A stretch of 48,092 nt of DNA. Origin: Emticicia aquatilis. Its GTDB lineage: Bacteria; Bacteroidota; Bacteroidia; Cytophagales; Spirosomataceae. Position 1 is the stretch's first letter. Every line of letters begins with the position of its first letter. The notes under the pieces were generated by a model, which worked only from the letters and a program-made list of their open reading frames with translations, had not been told where the DNA came from and did no database searches. Where the stretch lies: the NCBI RefSeq assembly GCF_014644295.1, contig NZ_BMKK01000022.1, positions 1 through 48,092 of the forward strand, read 5' to 3'. Of this stretch, positions 41,647-48,092 are shown in pieces. The translations under genes were made by a program, and so were the position numbers.

Positions 41647-42246
41647 ATGAAACGAATCGTAGTTGTAATATTTTTAGCCGTATTGAGCTTTAGCTGTACT
41701 CGAAATCTGCACATCGAACGAGAGCCAAATATTGCTATCGAGCAATACCGAACTTATGGGTGGAATAAACTCGAAACTACCAAAGCATCACATCCGCTTT
41801 ACAGTTCGGTCGAGTTGAATCAGACCATTATGCGAGAGATTGATAAAAACTTAGCAAAAAAAGGTTTTCGTAGAAATATCGCCACACCCGAATTTTTGGT
41901 TGATTTTCATATTTATGTAGAAGAACAAAAATTCCAGAATTTGGTGTGTGGAGCTGGGTTTTATAGAGGCGAACGATATTTACCCGATTTGAGTCAACGT
42001 ACTTACTGCGAAAGCCCCGAAATTGTAAAATATGATGACGGAACGCTAATTATTGATATAGTAGATGCCCAAACAGGGCAATTAGTTTGGCGTGGAACTG
42101 CGGGCGAAATCATTGACAATCCTGCTTATGCGACCGAGATTTTTCGTAAGAAAGTAAAACGCATTTTAAAGAAATTCCCAGTTCAAAAAGCAGGAAATAC
42201 TACCAAACAAAAGACTGATTTAGAAAATGTGATTTCGGTAAAGTGA
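41647..42246 (+). CDS. DUF4136-family lipoprotein
   Basis: The 199-residue lipoprotein has the signal MKRIVVVIFLAVLSFSCTRN with the lipobox cysteine at position 17. The mature domain shows the DUF4136 pattern: YRTYGWNKLETTKASHPLYSSVELNQTIMREIDKNLAKKGFR, EFLVDFHIYVEEQ, then DGTLIIDIVDAQTGQLVWRGTA and a final helix (FRKKVKRILKKFP). The family is widespread in the periplasm of Gram-negative bacteria with no known function. It stands divergent from the L,D-transpeptidase pair. Confidence 0.88.
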   Translation: MKRIVVVIFLAVLSFSCTRNLHIEREPNIAIEQYRTYGWNKLETTKASHPLYSSVELNQTIMREIDKNLAKKGFRRNIATPEFLVDFHIYVEEQKFQNLVCGAGFYRGERYLPDLSQRTYCESPEIVKYDDGTLIIDIVDAQTGQLVWRGTAGEIIDNPAYATEIFRKKVKRILKKFPVQKAGNTTKQKTDLENVISVK

Positions 42247-42250
42247 GGTT

Positions 42251-42285
42251 TTTTAGTCCACAGTCTATGGTCAACAGTCCACAGA
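42251..42285 (+). repeat. Dispersed AGTC-rich repeat
   Basis: TTTTTTAGTCCACAGTCTA, then TGGTCAACAGTCCACAG. This is the clearest copy of the family and the best match to the string embedded in parC at 3805-3841. Confidence 0.7.
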
Positions 42286-42298
42286 GTTTTAGAAAAAA

Positions 42299-42460
42299 AT
42301 GTATTTGAATAAAATCCCGAATGGATGGTATGATTATAGAAAAAAAGGTAATCGAAATTCTGAATCCCGAATGGATGAAATAGTTGTCGGGTATTCTACG
42401 AAAGCCACTCGATTAAACGAATTGAAAAGTCGAAGTATGAAAGTAATTTGGGGCAAATAA
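42299..42460 (+). CDS. Possible 53-residue protein in a repeat-rich gap
   Basis: ATG at 42299 opens an uninterrupted 53-codon frame ending TAA at 42458-42460. The product begins MYLNKIPNGWYDYRKKGN and ends ELKSRSMKVIWGK. No family is recognised and no ribosome-binding site is seen. The DNA contains a 15-bp direct repeat (AATCCCGAATGGATG) in two different frames, so the frame may be a by-product of repeat DNA. Confidence 0.25.
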   Translation: MYLNKIPNGWYDYRKKGNRNSESRMDEIVVGYSTKATRLNELKSRSMKVIWGK

Positions 42461-42751
42461 ATGGTTAGGGCATTTCTTTACATGCTTTTTAAGGGCGTTG
42501 CCCTCAGTTAATGTGTTAAATGCCTTTTAGGCATAAATACTGAATAAGTTTAAAATGTGTAAGTTGAGAAATCATTCATAAGTTGTATGAATTAATAATT
42601 TATTTATAATTTTGCTACAGAAATCATTTGTATAGTTAAAATCTTCAAATTTTGAGAAGTCATGTAATGTTAAGTTGAAATCAGAGAGTTTTTGGTAAGC
42701 CGCAAAAGGTTTATCATGTTATTCTATTGTTTTTACTTAAATTTTATAATG

Positions 42752-43465
42752 ATGGCTATTTCAAAAAAATATAGCAGAACCCTGCATTATCCGTTTTCGC
42801 CAGGAACTACCAGCGACGACCGCATAAACAATCAATATTGGCAAGATATACAGCAAATTAAGCAAATCGTTCATACAGAAAAGTTAGACGGGGAAAATAA
42901 CTGCTTGAGTAAGTATGGTGTTTTTGCTCGTTCTCATGCTGCCCCTACTGAGTCGGCGTGGACTAAAAAACTGCGTGAGCATTGGACTCAAATAAAAAAC
43001 CAATTGGGCGATTTAGAAATTTTTGGTGAAAACCTATATGCAATTCATTCGATTGAATATCAGCGTTTAAGCAATCATTTCTATGTATTTGCCATTCGAG
43101 AAAACGATTATTGGCTTTCTTGGGAAGAAGTAAAGTTTTATGCGGCTCTACTCGATTTTCCAACTGTACCAGAGTTAGGCATTGTTAATGCTCCGTTTGA
43201 CCCAAAAGTGTTTGAAGAAAATATCTTTGGCTTTGTTGGCGAACCGAGTGTTTTTGGCTCGGTAGATGTTTTAGAAAATAAACCATGTGTAAAAGAGGGG
43301 ATAGTTTCAAGAAATACCGCTTCCTTTCATGTAGATGATTTTTGTAAAAATGTTTTTAAGTATGTAAGGAAAGGTCACGTGAAAACTGATGAACATTGGA
43401 CAAAAAATTGGAAAAAAGCCCCGTTAGTTTGGGAAAAAGGAGGTGACTATGTGGCAGTTAGCTAA
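42752..43465 (+). CDS. ATP-dependent RNA ligase family protein
   Basis: This 237-residue protein has the nucleotidyltransferase motifs of ATP-dependent RNA ligases. Motif I is HTEKLDGENN (attacking lysine K44), motif III is EIFGENLYAIHSIEY, motif IV is KEGIVSRN and motif V is FKYVRKGHVK. Such enzymes join 3'-OH and 5'-phosphate RNA ends after forming a lysine-AMP adduct. The frame extends upstream to a TTG, but YSRTLHYPFSPGTTSDDRIN looks like the family start, so ATG 42752 is chosen; 42749 and 42716 are alternatives. The 3' end overlaps the HD-Pnk gene by 17 nt, matching the ligase/HD-Pnk pairing known from other bacteria. Confidence 0.9.
   Translation: MAISKKYSRTLHYPFSPGTTSDDRINNQYWQDIQQIKQIVHTEKLDGENNCLSKYGVFARSHAAPTESAWTKKLREHWTQIKNQLGDLEIFGENLYAIHSIEYQRLSNHFYVFAIRENDYWLSWEEVKFYAALLDFPTVPELGIVNAPFDPKVFEENIFGFVGEPSVFGSVDVLENKPCVKEGIVSRNTASFHVDDFCKNVFKYVRKGHVKTDEHWTKNWKKAPLVWEKGGDYVAVS
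43436..43442 (+). promoter_or_regulatory. Strong ribosome-binding site for the HD-Pnk gene
   Basis: AAAAGGAGG ends at 43442, six nt before the ATG at 43449, inside the end of the ligase gene. Such a full Shine-Dalgarno match is uncommon in this window, and it decides for ATG 43449 over the in-frame GTG at 43443. Confidence 0.7.
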
Positions 43466-44552
43466 AGATAAGCATTGGGATTTTCTTGTAGAACAATTCG
43501 ATTGGCTAAAAGATATGGAAGCTGTGCCACAAGACCCCCGACATCATGCTGAGGGAAATGTAGATGTGCATACTCAAATGGTTTTAAAAGAACTTCTGTC
43601 TCTATCGGAGTTTCAGAAACTTGATGAACAAGCGAAAGAAATCTTAGGGGTAGTAGCTTTGATGCACGATATAGAAAAACGTTCGACAACCGTCATCGAA
43701 GCTGATGGAAGTATTACATCTAAGAATCATGCAAAAAGGGGCGAATTTACAGTTCGAGAAATTCTATATTGTGATATCGAAACACCGTTTTTCATTCGAG
43801 AACAAATTGCAAAACTGGTTAGGTATCATGGCTTACCTTTATGGATTTTTGAAAAATCTGACCCGCAGAAAACACTTTTGCAGGTAAGTTTAGAAGTCAA
43901 TACCGAATGGCTTACCATATTTGCGAAGGCTGATGTGTTGGGTAGAATATGCGAAGACCAGTCAGAATTACTATACAGAATAGAATTATTTAAAGAATTG
44001 TGCATCGAAAATGATTGTTGGGGTAAACCCAAAGCTTTTTATTCTAATTTGGCAAAGTTTGAATATTTCATGAAAGAAGATAAACAGCCTAACTATCAGC
44101 CTTTTGATGATTATAAATCGGAAGTAATATTGCTTTCAGGCCTGCCCGGTGTCGGTAAAGATACCTATATTCGAAAGTACCTAAAAGATTACAAAATTGT
44201 ATCTTTGGATGACATTAGGCGTGAACTAAAAATTTCTCCAACTGATAGCAAAGGAAATGGTAAAGTGGTTCAGTTAGCCAAAGAGCAAGCTAAGAAATAC
44301 TTGCGTAATGAAACCCCATTTGTGTGGAATGCCACAAACATAACAAGACAAATGCGAGAACAATTGATAGATATGTTTACGACATACAAAGCAAGAACAA
44401 CGCTCATTTATTTGGAAGTACCATTTACTGTGCAAAACAGACAAAATCAAAGTCGAGAGAGTATTGTTCCGCCGATGGCAGTTAGAAAAATGATTTCAAA
44501 ACTTGAAATCCCTCAAATTTGGGAAGCAAATGAAGTGATTTATGTGGTTTGA
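43449..44552 (+). CDS. HD-Pnk: HD-domain phosphatase and P-loop polynucleotide 5'-kinase
   Basis: The 367-residue protein joins two end-healing domains. The N-terminal HD domain has H33 (RHHAEGNVDVH), H41 and the pair H73-D74 (ALMHDIEK), with further acidic and histidine residues such as RYHGL and KADVLGR. The C-terminal P-loop kinase has GLPGVGKDT (K237), SLDDIRRELK, WNATNITRQMR and a lid arginine region (QNRQNQSRESIVPP). This is the architecture of HD-Pnk described from Runella slithyformis, where HD removes 2',3'-cyclic phosphate and 3'-phosphate groups and the kinase phosphorylates 5'-OH ends. With the overlapping ligase gene, broken RNA could be healed and resealed. Confidence 0.9.
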   Translation: MWQLAKDKHWDFLVEQFDWLKDMEAVPQDPRHHAEGNVDVHTQMVLKELLSLSEFQKLDEQAKEILGVVALMHDIEKRSTTVIEADGSITSKNHAKRGEFTVREILYCDIETPFFIREQIAKLVRYHGLPLWIFEKSDPQKTLLQVSLEVNTEWLTIFAKADVLGRICEDQSELLYRIELFKELCIENDCWGKPKAFYSNLAKFEYFMKEDKQPNYQPFDDYKSEVILLSGLPGVGKDTYIRKYLKDYKIVSLDDIRRELKISPTDSKGNGKVVQLAKEQAKKYLRNETPFVWNATNITRQMREQLIDMFTTYKARTTLIYLEVPFTVQNRQNQSRESIVPPMAVRKMISKLEIPQIWEANEVIYVV

Positions 44553-44583
44553 AGCAGAAAAGGAGGATTATTTCCTCCTTTTC

Positions 44584-45366
44584 TTATAATTTTAAAAACG
44601 GCATTCCCATCAAAGCTTGAATCATTGTGAAGCAGACATACGCCAAATAAATGACCGAAAATACCCAAATAGCTTTAGTAGCGGTGGCAGACTCATATTT
44701 TTCTGAAACCCAATAACCAAAAATTGGAATGATTTGTAGAGCGTGAATACCAAAGAAGTGTGCCACTCGTAAATCGCCAAACATTGTACTCCAGTTGATT
44801 AATGGCAAGCCTTGTCCTCCATCATTTGCCCCGACGGTATGCCCATTTACACCACTTATATAGCCACCAAAAAAACTAAAGATTACGAAGTAAATCAAGC
44901 CAATCTGGATACTCAAAGCGAAAGGTGCAGAAATCGTATAAGTTTTTTGGCGAATAAAAGTAATGGCAATTCGTAAGGTTTGTACGGTTAAAACTACAAT
45001 AAAAATACCCATTAAAGCATATAAAATTCCACCATAAATGCTTGAATTATTGAAGTGAGAAAGCTGCCCTTGGAATGCTTGCGAAATAATAGCAAACTGC
45101 TCAAATCCCATAGCTATGATGGCTACCCACGCATATTTTTTTACCTTACTTTGGTCATTAACATAGAATAAAAGTAAGGCCATTGTCCAAGCGTAAATCC
45201 AGATACTGAGAGCAAATTTTATGGGTTTTATCATCGAATTGATGCCCAAAACTACTTCTTTATTAAAAAAAGAGTAAAAAAAAAGCAGGATAGCCGCAAT
45301 TAGGTTGACTGTTCCTAAGCTGGCAAGTAATTTATTTCTGCGATATATTTCATTAATGAGTGTCAT
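44584..45366 (-). CDS. Polytopic membrane protein of unknown function
   Basis: The 260-residue product has about seven hydrophobic helices, roughly at 16-35, 45-68, 78-95, 108-130, 145-170, 195-215 and 228-250. Polar spots include SMIKPIKFALSIWIYAWTMAL, the loop SGVNGHTVGANDGGQGLPLINWST and RVAHFFGIHALQIIPIFGYWV. Two histidines in AHFFGIHALQ could bind metal or haem (inference). I do not recognise a family. It overlaps the ABA4-like gene by 14 nt and ends a likely operon behind a Crp/Fnr regulator. Confidence 0.75.
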   Translation of the reverse strand: MTLINEIYRRNKLLASLGTVNLIAAILLFFYSFFNKEVVLGINSMIKPIKFALSIWIYAWTMALLLFYVNDQSKVKKYAWVAIIAMGFEQFAIISQAFQGQLSHFNNSSIYGGILYALMGIFIVVLTVQTLRIAITFIRQKTYTISAPFALSIQIGLIYFVIFSFFGGYISGVNGHTVGANDGGQGLPLINWSTMFGDLRVAHFFGIHALQIIPIFGYWVSEKYESATATKAIWVFSVIYLAYVCFTMIQALMGMPFLKL

Positions 45367-45784
45367 TGTTAGATATAGATTTGATGGTTTTTATAATAAA
45401 GAAAATAAGGTAGCCCATAGGCCCAAACATGAATGTAAAAGGTAGTGCGAGCGTAGCCCACCAACGAGAAATTTGTAGTTCTTTTGCCTTGCGGACAATG
45501 TATGCCCCCACAAATAAATCGAAAGCTAAATAGTGAAACCAGCCCGCAGCCACGGCATTATCATTCTGAAACAATGCTTTTACGTTGGCCAATGTACTGA
45601 AACTATCGGCTTTAAAATCGCCAATATCTTTCAGAATCAAGAACGTATAAATGACCGAAAACAAGAGAATAAAGCCGTTCAAGATGATACTCTGCGTATG
45701 TTTCCAGTTTGGGGCAATGATTAGCAATAGCCAACCAAAAATGATAAAAGAATTACCAAATTGAAAAATTGAAGAAGCGTTCAT
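45353..45784 (-). CDS. ABA4-like family membrane protein (DUF4281)
   Basis: The 143-residue protein has four membrane helices and the ABA4-like signature AAGWFHYLAFDLFVGAYIVRKAKELQISRWWATLALPFTFMFGPMGYLIFF. The family is named from the plant protein ABA4, needed for neoxanthin synthesis in the xanthophyll pathway; bacterial relatives have no proven role. It follows the DUF2141 gene with 1 nt between them and overlaps the next gene by 14 nt. No carotenoid gene is present in the window, so pigment function remains a guess. Confidence 0.85.
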   Translation of the reverse strand: MNASSIFQFGNSFIIFGWLLLIIAPNWKHTQSIILNGFILLFSVIYTFLILKDIGDFKADSFSTLANVKALFQNDNAVAAGWFHYLAFDLFVGAYIVRKAKELQISRWWATLALPFTFMFGPMGYLIFFIIKTIKSISNNDTH

Positions 45785-45785
45785 G

Positions 45786-46208
45786 TTAGTCGATTAGTTT
45801 GATTGAAAATGTCGTATTTGAGGCATTAAAAACAACTTTACACTCTTCGTAGGCAGGTGCCGAAAACTTAGGTTTGATATTCTGCGAGAAGCCAAAAGGT
45901 TCTTTTGGATAACCTACTAAATTTGTGTCCAGTTTTTTGTTGCCGTTTGAATCTTGGTAAATAGCCAAAGCATATTCTCCCGCAGGAATGTCCGTAAACG
46001 TAAGAGTAACATCGCCAGTTTTTGTCGGCTTGAATTCTTTGGCAAAGGCGAATTTACCTTCGTCGGGAAATTTGTTTTCTTTCTTATAAAAAGCGATGCG
46101 GAGAATGGCGGTACTTTTTACATTAGAAACTTTTAAATTAAAACTTTGTGCTTGGCTTTCTGCAAAACCAAAGAAAAGGAGGGAAGTGAGCAAAAGAATT
46201 GATTTCAT
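45786..46208 (-). CDS. DUF2141 family secreted protein
   Basis: The 140-residue protein has a signal peptide (about 1-20, FGFAESQAQ) and a single small beta-sandwich, the DUF2141 pattern: FNLKVSNVKSTAILRIAFYKKENKFPDEGKFAFAKEFK, DVTLTFTDIPAGEYALAIYQDSNGNKKLDTNLVGYPKEPFGFS. The frame opens 21 codons earlier, but the start MKSILLLTSLLFFG gives a normal signal peptide, so 46208 is chosen. The function is unknown. The first gene of a three-gene operon, behind a Crp/Fnr gene. Confidence 0.88.
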   Translation of the reverse strand: MKSILLLTSLLFFGFAESQAQSFNLKVSNVKSTAILRIAFYKKENKFPDEGKFAFAKEFKPTKTGDVTLTFTDIPAGEYALAIYQDSNGNKKLDTNLVGYPKEPFGFSQNIKPKFSAPAYEECKVVFNASNTTFSIKLID

Positions 46209-46270
46209 AATTTTGATTCTTAATTGATTCTGGGACAAAGTACCGAAATCTAAAACTCTTTTAGCTGTCA

Positions 46271-46286
46271 CATTTGTTACAAAATG
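46271..46286. promoter_or_regulatory. Near-palindrome, candidate Crp/Fnr operator
   Basis: CATTTGTTACAAAATG is a near-perfect inverted repeat (CATTTGT/ACAAAATG) lying 63-78 bp upstream of the DUF2141 start, in the gap after the Crp/Fnr gene. It is a plausible binding site for the neighbouring regulator. Confidence 0.4.
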
Positions 46287-46295
46287 TTGAAGAAA

Positions 46296-46907
46296 TTATT
46301 TCTTGGCGAGCATTTTTCGTATTCGGCTGAGCGATTGGCGTTCGATACCGAGATAAGATGAAAGATAAGTAAGCGAAATGCGATTGAAAAGATTGGGACT
46401 ACGCTTGATAAAATTAAGGTAACGTTCTTCAGCTTTTTCAAATAAAAAACTCTCCAGACGGGTTTGCTGTTGCACCAAAACTTCTTCTGTTACCAAGCGA
46501 CCGTAACGTTCGATGTTCTTGTATTCATTATACCCATCTTGCATTTCTGAATATGGCAAATTGACTACTACACTCGGTTCGAGGCATTGAAAATAGTATT
46601 TACTCGGTTTCTGCCTCACAAAAGCTCCATAATCAGTAGCATATTCCTTTTCTTTAACGAACGAAATGGTTATTTCATTGCCTTTGTCGTCAATGTAATA
46701 CGACCGCATGAGTCCAGTTACAACATAACCAATGGCGGTTTGAATTTGCCCTGCTTTCAGGTAATATTGCTTAGTTTTAAACTCTGAAACGGTCAGACCT
46801 TTACTGATGTAGGCAAGTTCTTCGTCAGTAATTTGATTACAAATCTGCTTGTAAGATTCCAAATAGATGCTGATGGGTGTTTCCAATTTTGTGGCATAAA
46901 TTTTCAA
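46296..46907 (-). CDS. Crp/Fnr-family transcriptional regulator
   Basis: The 203-residue protein has a cyclic-nucleotide-binding-like domain (about 10-125: QYYLKAGQIQTAIGYVVTGLMRSYYIDDKGNEITISFVKEKEY) and a reduced C-terminal helix-turn-helix (RISLTYLSSYLGIERQSLSRIRKMLA). Residues for cAMP contact are not conserved and the cysteines of Fnr are absent, as is usual for this large Bacteroidota group. The effector is unknown. It lies immediately upstream of the DUF2141/ABA4-like genes on the same strand and probably controls them. Confidence 0.9.
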   Translation of the reverse strand: MKIYATKLETPISIYLESYKQICNQITDEELAYISKGLTVSEFKTKQYYLKAGQIQTAIGYVVTGLMRSYYIDDKGNEITISFVKEKEYATDYGAFVRQKPSKYYFQCLEPSVVVNLPYSEMQDGYNEYKNIERYGRLVTEEVLVQQQTRLESFLFEKAEERYLNFIKRSPNLFNRISLTYLSSYLGIERQSLSRIRKMLAKK

Positions 46908-47004
46908 TAAAGATATGAAAAACTTTTGTTCACTGATTTATCTTGTTTTGCAAAATATCTTGAAATTTCTATTCAATCATTTTAACCTAAGTCAATTCAT
47001 CGAC

Positions 47005-47012
47005 TATATTTG
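47005..47012 (+). promoter_or_regulatory. Promoter -7 element of the SUMF1-like gene
   Basis: TATATTTG matches TAnnTTTG exactly, with TTTA 20 nt upstream at 46981-46984. The start codon follows after 21 nt, giving a very short leader. Confidence 0.5.
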
Positions 47013-47033
47013 TAAAAAAAAACTTATTCAACC

Positions 47034-48005
47034 TTGAAAAAACTCACTATCTCCCTACTTTTCTTCACTTGCGTAGCTTTTCGCAATGAAGATTTTAAAT
47101 CCTACACAGAGCATATCCCAGGTTTGCAGCATGGTTTAGAAATGCAGGCCATTCCCGCAGGCGAATTTATGATGGGAAGCCCAGAGTCTGAAAAAGACCG
47201 CAAACCCGACGAAGGCCCACAACACAAAGTAAAAATTGATGCTTTTTGGATGGCCAAATACGAAACTTCGTGGGAAATGTACGAAGCTTATTTCAATAAA
47301 GAATTGGAAGTAAAAGACGAAAAAAACACGGCTGAGGTCGCTACTCGTGTAAGCACAGTGGCACGTCCAACGCAGCCTTATGTCGAAATGTCGTTTGGAC
47401 AAGGAAAAGAAAGTGGTTTTCCTGTTTGTAACGTAACGCAGTTTGCAGCTCGCTCATTTTGTAAATGGCTATATGCAAAAACTGGTCATTTTTATAGACT
47501 TCCAACCGAAGCTGAGTGGGAATATGCCGCTCGTGCTGGCTCGAAAACTACGTTTTATTTTGGAGATGATGCCTCTAAAATGAAAGAATATGCCTGGTAT
47601 TTTGAAAATTCGGATGGAGCATACAAAAAATCTGGACAATTAAAACCTAATGCATGGGGGCTTTACGACATGTATGGAAACGTGGCCGAATGGACTTCTG
47701 ACCTTTATGTAGCAGATTTTTATAGCAAACCAGAGGCTGCAAATAATCCTTATATTAAACCATCGAATCATTATCCACACGTCATTCGTGGCGGGCATTG
47801 GGACGATGATGCTGATAAACTCCGTAGTGCTTCTCGCCGAACTTCAACACCCGAATTGAAACAACGTGACCCCCAAATTCCGAAATCGGATTGGTGGTTG
47901 ACTGATGCTCCATTTTTAGGTTTTAGAGTAGTTCGACCAGTAAAACAGCCTTCAAAAGAAGAAATCGAAGCTTACTTTGCTCGCCCTCCGAAAGATATTC
48001 CTTGA
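47034..48005 (+). CDS. Secreted SUMF1/FGE-like sulfatase-modifying-factor domain protein
   Basis: The 323-residue protein has a short signal-like N-terminus (MKKLTISLLFFTCVAF) and one SUMF1 (formylglycine-generating-enzyme-like) domain: MQAIPAGEFMMGSPESEKDRKPDEGPQHKV, ETSWEMYEAYF, FCKWLYAKTGHFYRLPTEAEWEYAARAG, GLYDMYGNVAEWTSDLYV, VIRGGHWDDDADKLRSASRR and FLGFRVVRP. The cysteine pair used by true formylglycine-generating enzymes is not seen near the C-terminus, so it more likely belongs to the non-catalytic or gliding/secretion-type relatives. Start is TTG; no upstream ATG exists and the next methionine would remove the signal. No sulfatase gene is adjacent. Confidence 0.87.
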   Translation: MKKLTISLLFFTCVAFRNEDFKSYTEHIPGLQHGLEMQAIPAGEFMMGSPESEKDRKPDEGPQHKVKIDAFWMAKYETSWEMYEAYFNKELEVKDEKNTAEVATRVSTVARPTQPYVEMSFGQGKESGFPVCNVTQFAARSFCKWLYAKTGHFYRLPTEAEWEYAARAGSKTTFYFGDDASKMKEYAWYFENSDGAYKKSGQLKPNAWGLYDMYGNVAEWTSDLYVADFYSKPEAANNPYIKPSNHYPHVIRGGHWDDDADKLRSASRRTSTPELKQRDPQIPKSDWWLTDAPFLGFRVVRPVKQPSKEEIEAYFARPPKDIP

Positions 48006-48092
48006 TAGAATTCTTTATAAAAATTAAGGTAGTCCTAAAAATGTAATGCTTTCATTTCAAGGTTATAATTGCAAATAAAGTATTTGATTGCT

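Larger units (their letters stand above)
42247..42751. other. 505-bp gap with repeat remnants and a probable promoter
   Basis: In order: an AGTC-rich repeat (42251-42285); two copies of AATCCCGAATGGATG at 42313 and 42363; a small palindrome AGGGCGTTGCCCT (42492-42504); a hairpin ATGCC/GGCAT (42520-42534); and a promoter-like TAATTTTG at 42607-42614 with TTG 21 nt upstream. The GGGCGTTGCCCTcagttaat stretch resembles an intergenic repeat I recall from several Bacteroidota genomes. The predicted leader of the RNA ligase gene would be about 130 nt. Confidence 0.5.

Noticed and set aside
42692-42751. Upstream extension of the RNA ligase from TTG or from ATG 42716
   Set aside because: The extension is hydrophobic and unlike ligase N-termini; the family start is reached at 42749/42752. 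ATG 42716 with AAAAGG upstream cannot be fully excluded.
48006-48092. Right edge after the SUMF1-like gene
   Set aside because: A+T-rich DNA with no hairpin, promoter match or start of a gene that could be supported.

Overview
The window looks like a chromosomal segment of a free-living Bacteroidota bacterium, most likely of the order Cytophagales (Emticicia/Runella/Flectobacillus-like). Grounds: A+T-rich DNA, promoters of the Bacteroidota type (TTTG, about 19-20 nt, TAnnTTTG), few strong Shine-Dalgarno sequences, TonB-dependent receptors with an N-terminal carboxypeptidase-regulatory-like domain, a MurF-Alr fusion, DUF3822 next to coaD, a short Crp/Fnr regulator, and an RNA ligase/HD-Pnk pair of the kind known from Runella. 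The genus is inferred from memory of the proteins, not from a search.

Layout. 78-2708 (minus): a four-gene operon with a small protein ending in PCPQDC, a seven-helix membrane protein, a histidine kinase without a sensor domain and a NarL-type response regulator. It is preceded by repeated CGTAAAAATACGTA sites. 3013-6340: cold-shock protein, PspC-like protein and topoisomerase IV subunit A. 6427-16524 (plus): an iron-uptake island with three TonB-dependent receptors, two PepSY-type membrane proteins, a cysteine-rich HMA-like protein and a Fur-family regulator. Five near-identical palindromes of the Fur-box type lie at its three promoter regions, so the island probably carries its own regulator. 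16599-19134 (minus): superoxide dismutase, TrpF-like protein, RecR, ClpS. 19319-25841: sodium:solute symporter, a REP-associated transposase with three matching hairpins, an M1 peptidase whose 3' end is duplicated beside the transposase, a polysaccharide deacetylase, a secreted protein and a glycosyltransferase.

25916-32438 (minus): a large BNR/sortilin-like repeat protein, CorA, a Uma2-family protein and a RecD-like helicase. 32606-37644 (plus): Nudix hydrolase, DUF3822, CoaD, a lipoprotein and the MurF-Alr fusion. 37697-42246: amidase, a tiny lysine-rich protein, a secreted repeat protein, two overlapping L,D-transpeptidase genes and a DUF4136 lipoprotein. 42752-44552 (plus): an ATP-dependent RNA ligase overlapping an HD-domain/P-loop polynucleotide kinase, a compact nucleic-acid end-healing and sealing system. 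44584-46907 (minus): a Crp/Fnr regulator followed by DUF2141, an ABA4-like protein and another membrane protein. 47034-48005: a secreted SUMF1/FGE-like protein.

Dispersed short repeats of at least four kinds fill the intergenic gaps, and one of them appears to be translated inside the C-terminal tail of the topoisomerase. The most rewarding regions are the PCPQDC/7TM/kinase/regulator operon, the RNA ligase-HD-Pnk pair, the REP/transposase duplication and the Fur-box island. No rRNA, tRNA or CRISPR array was found.
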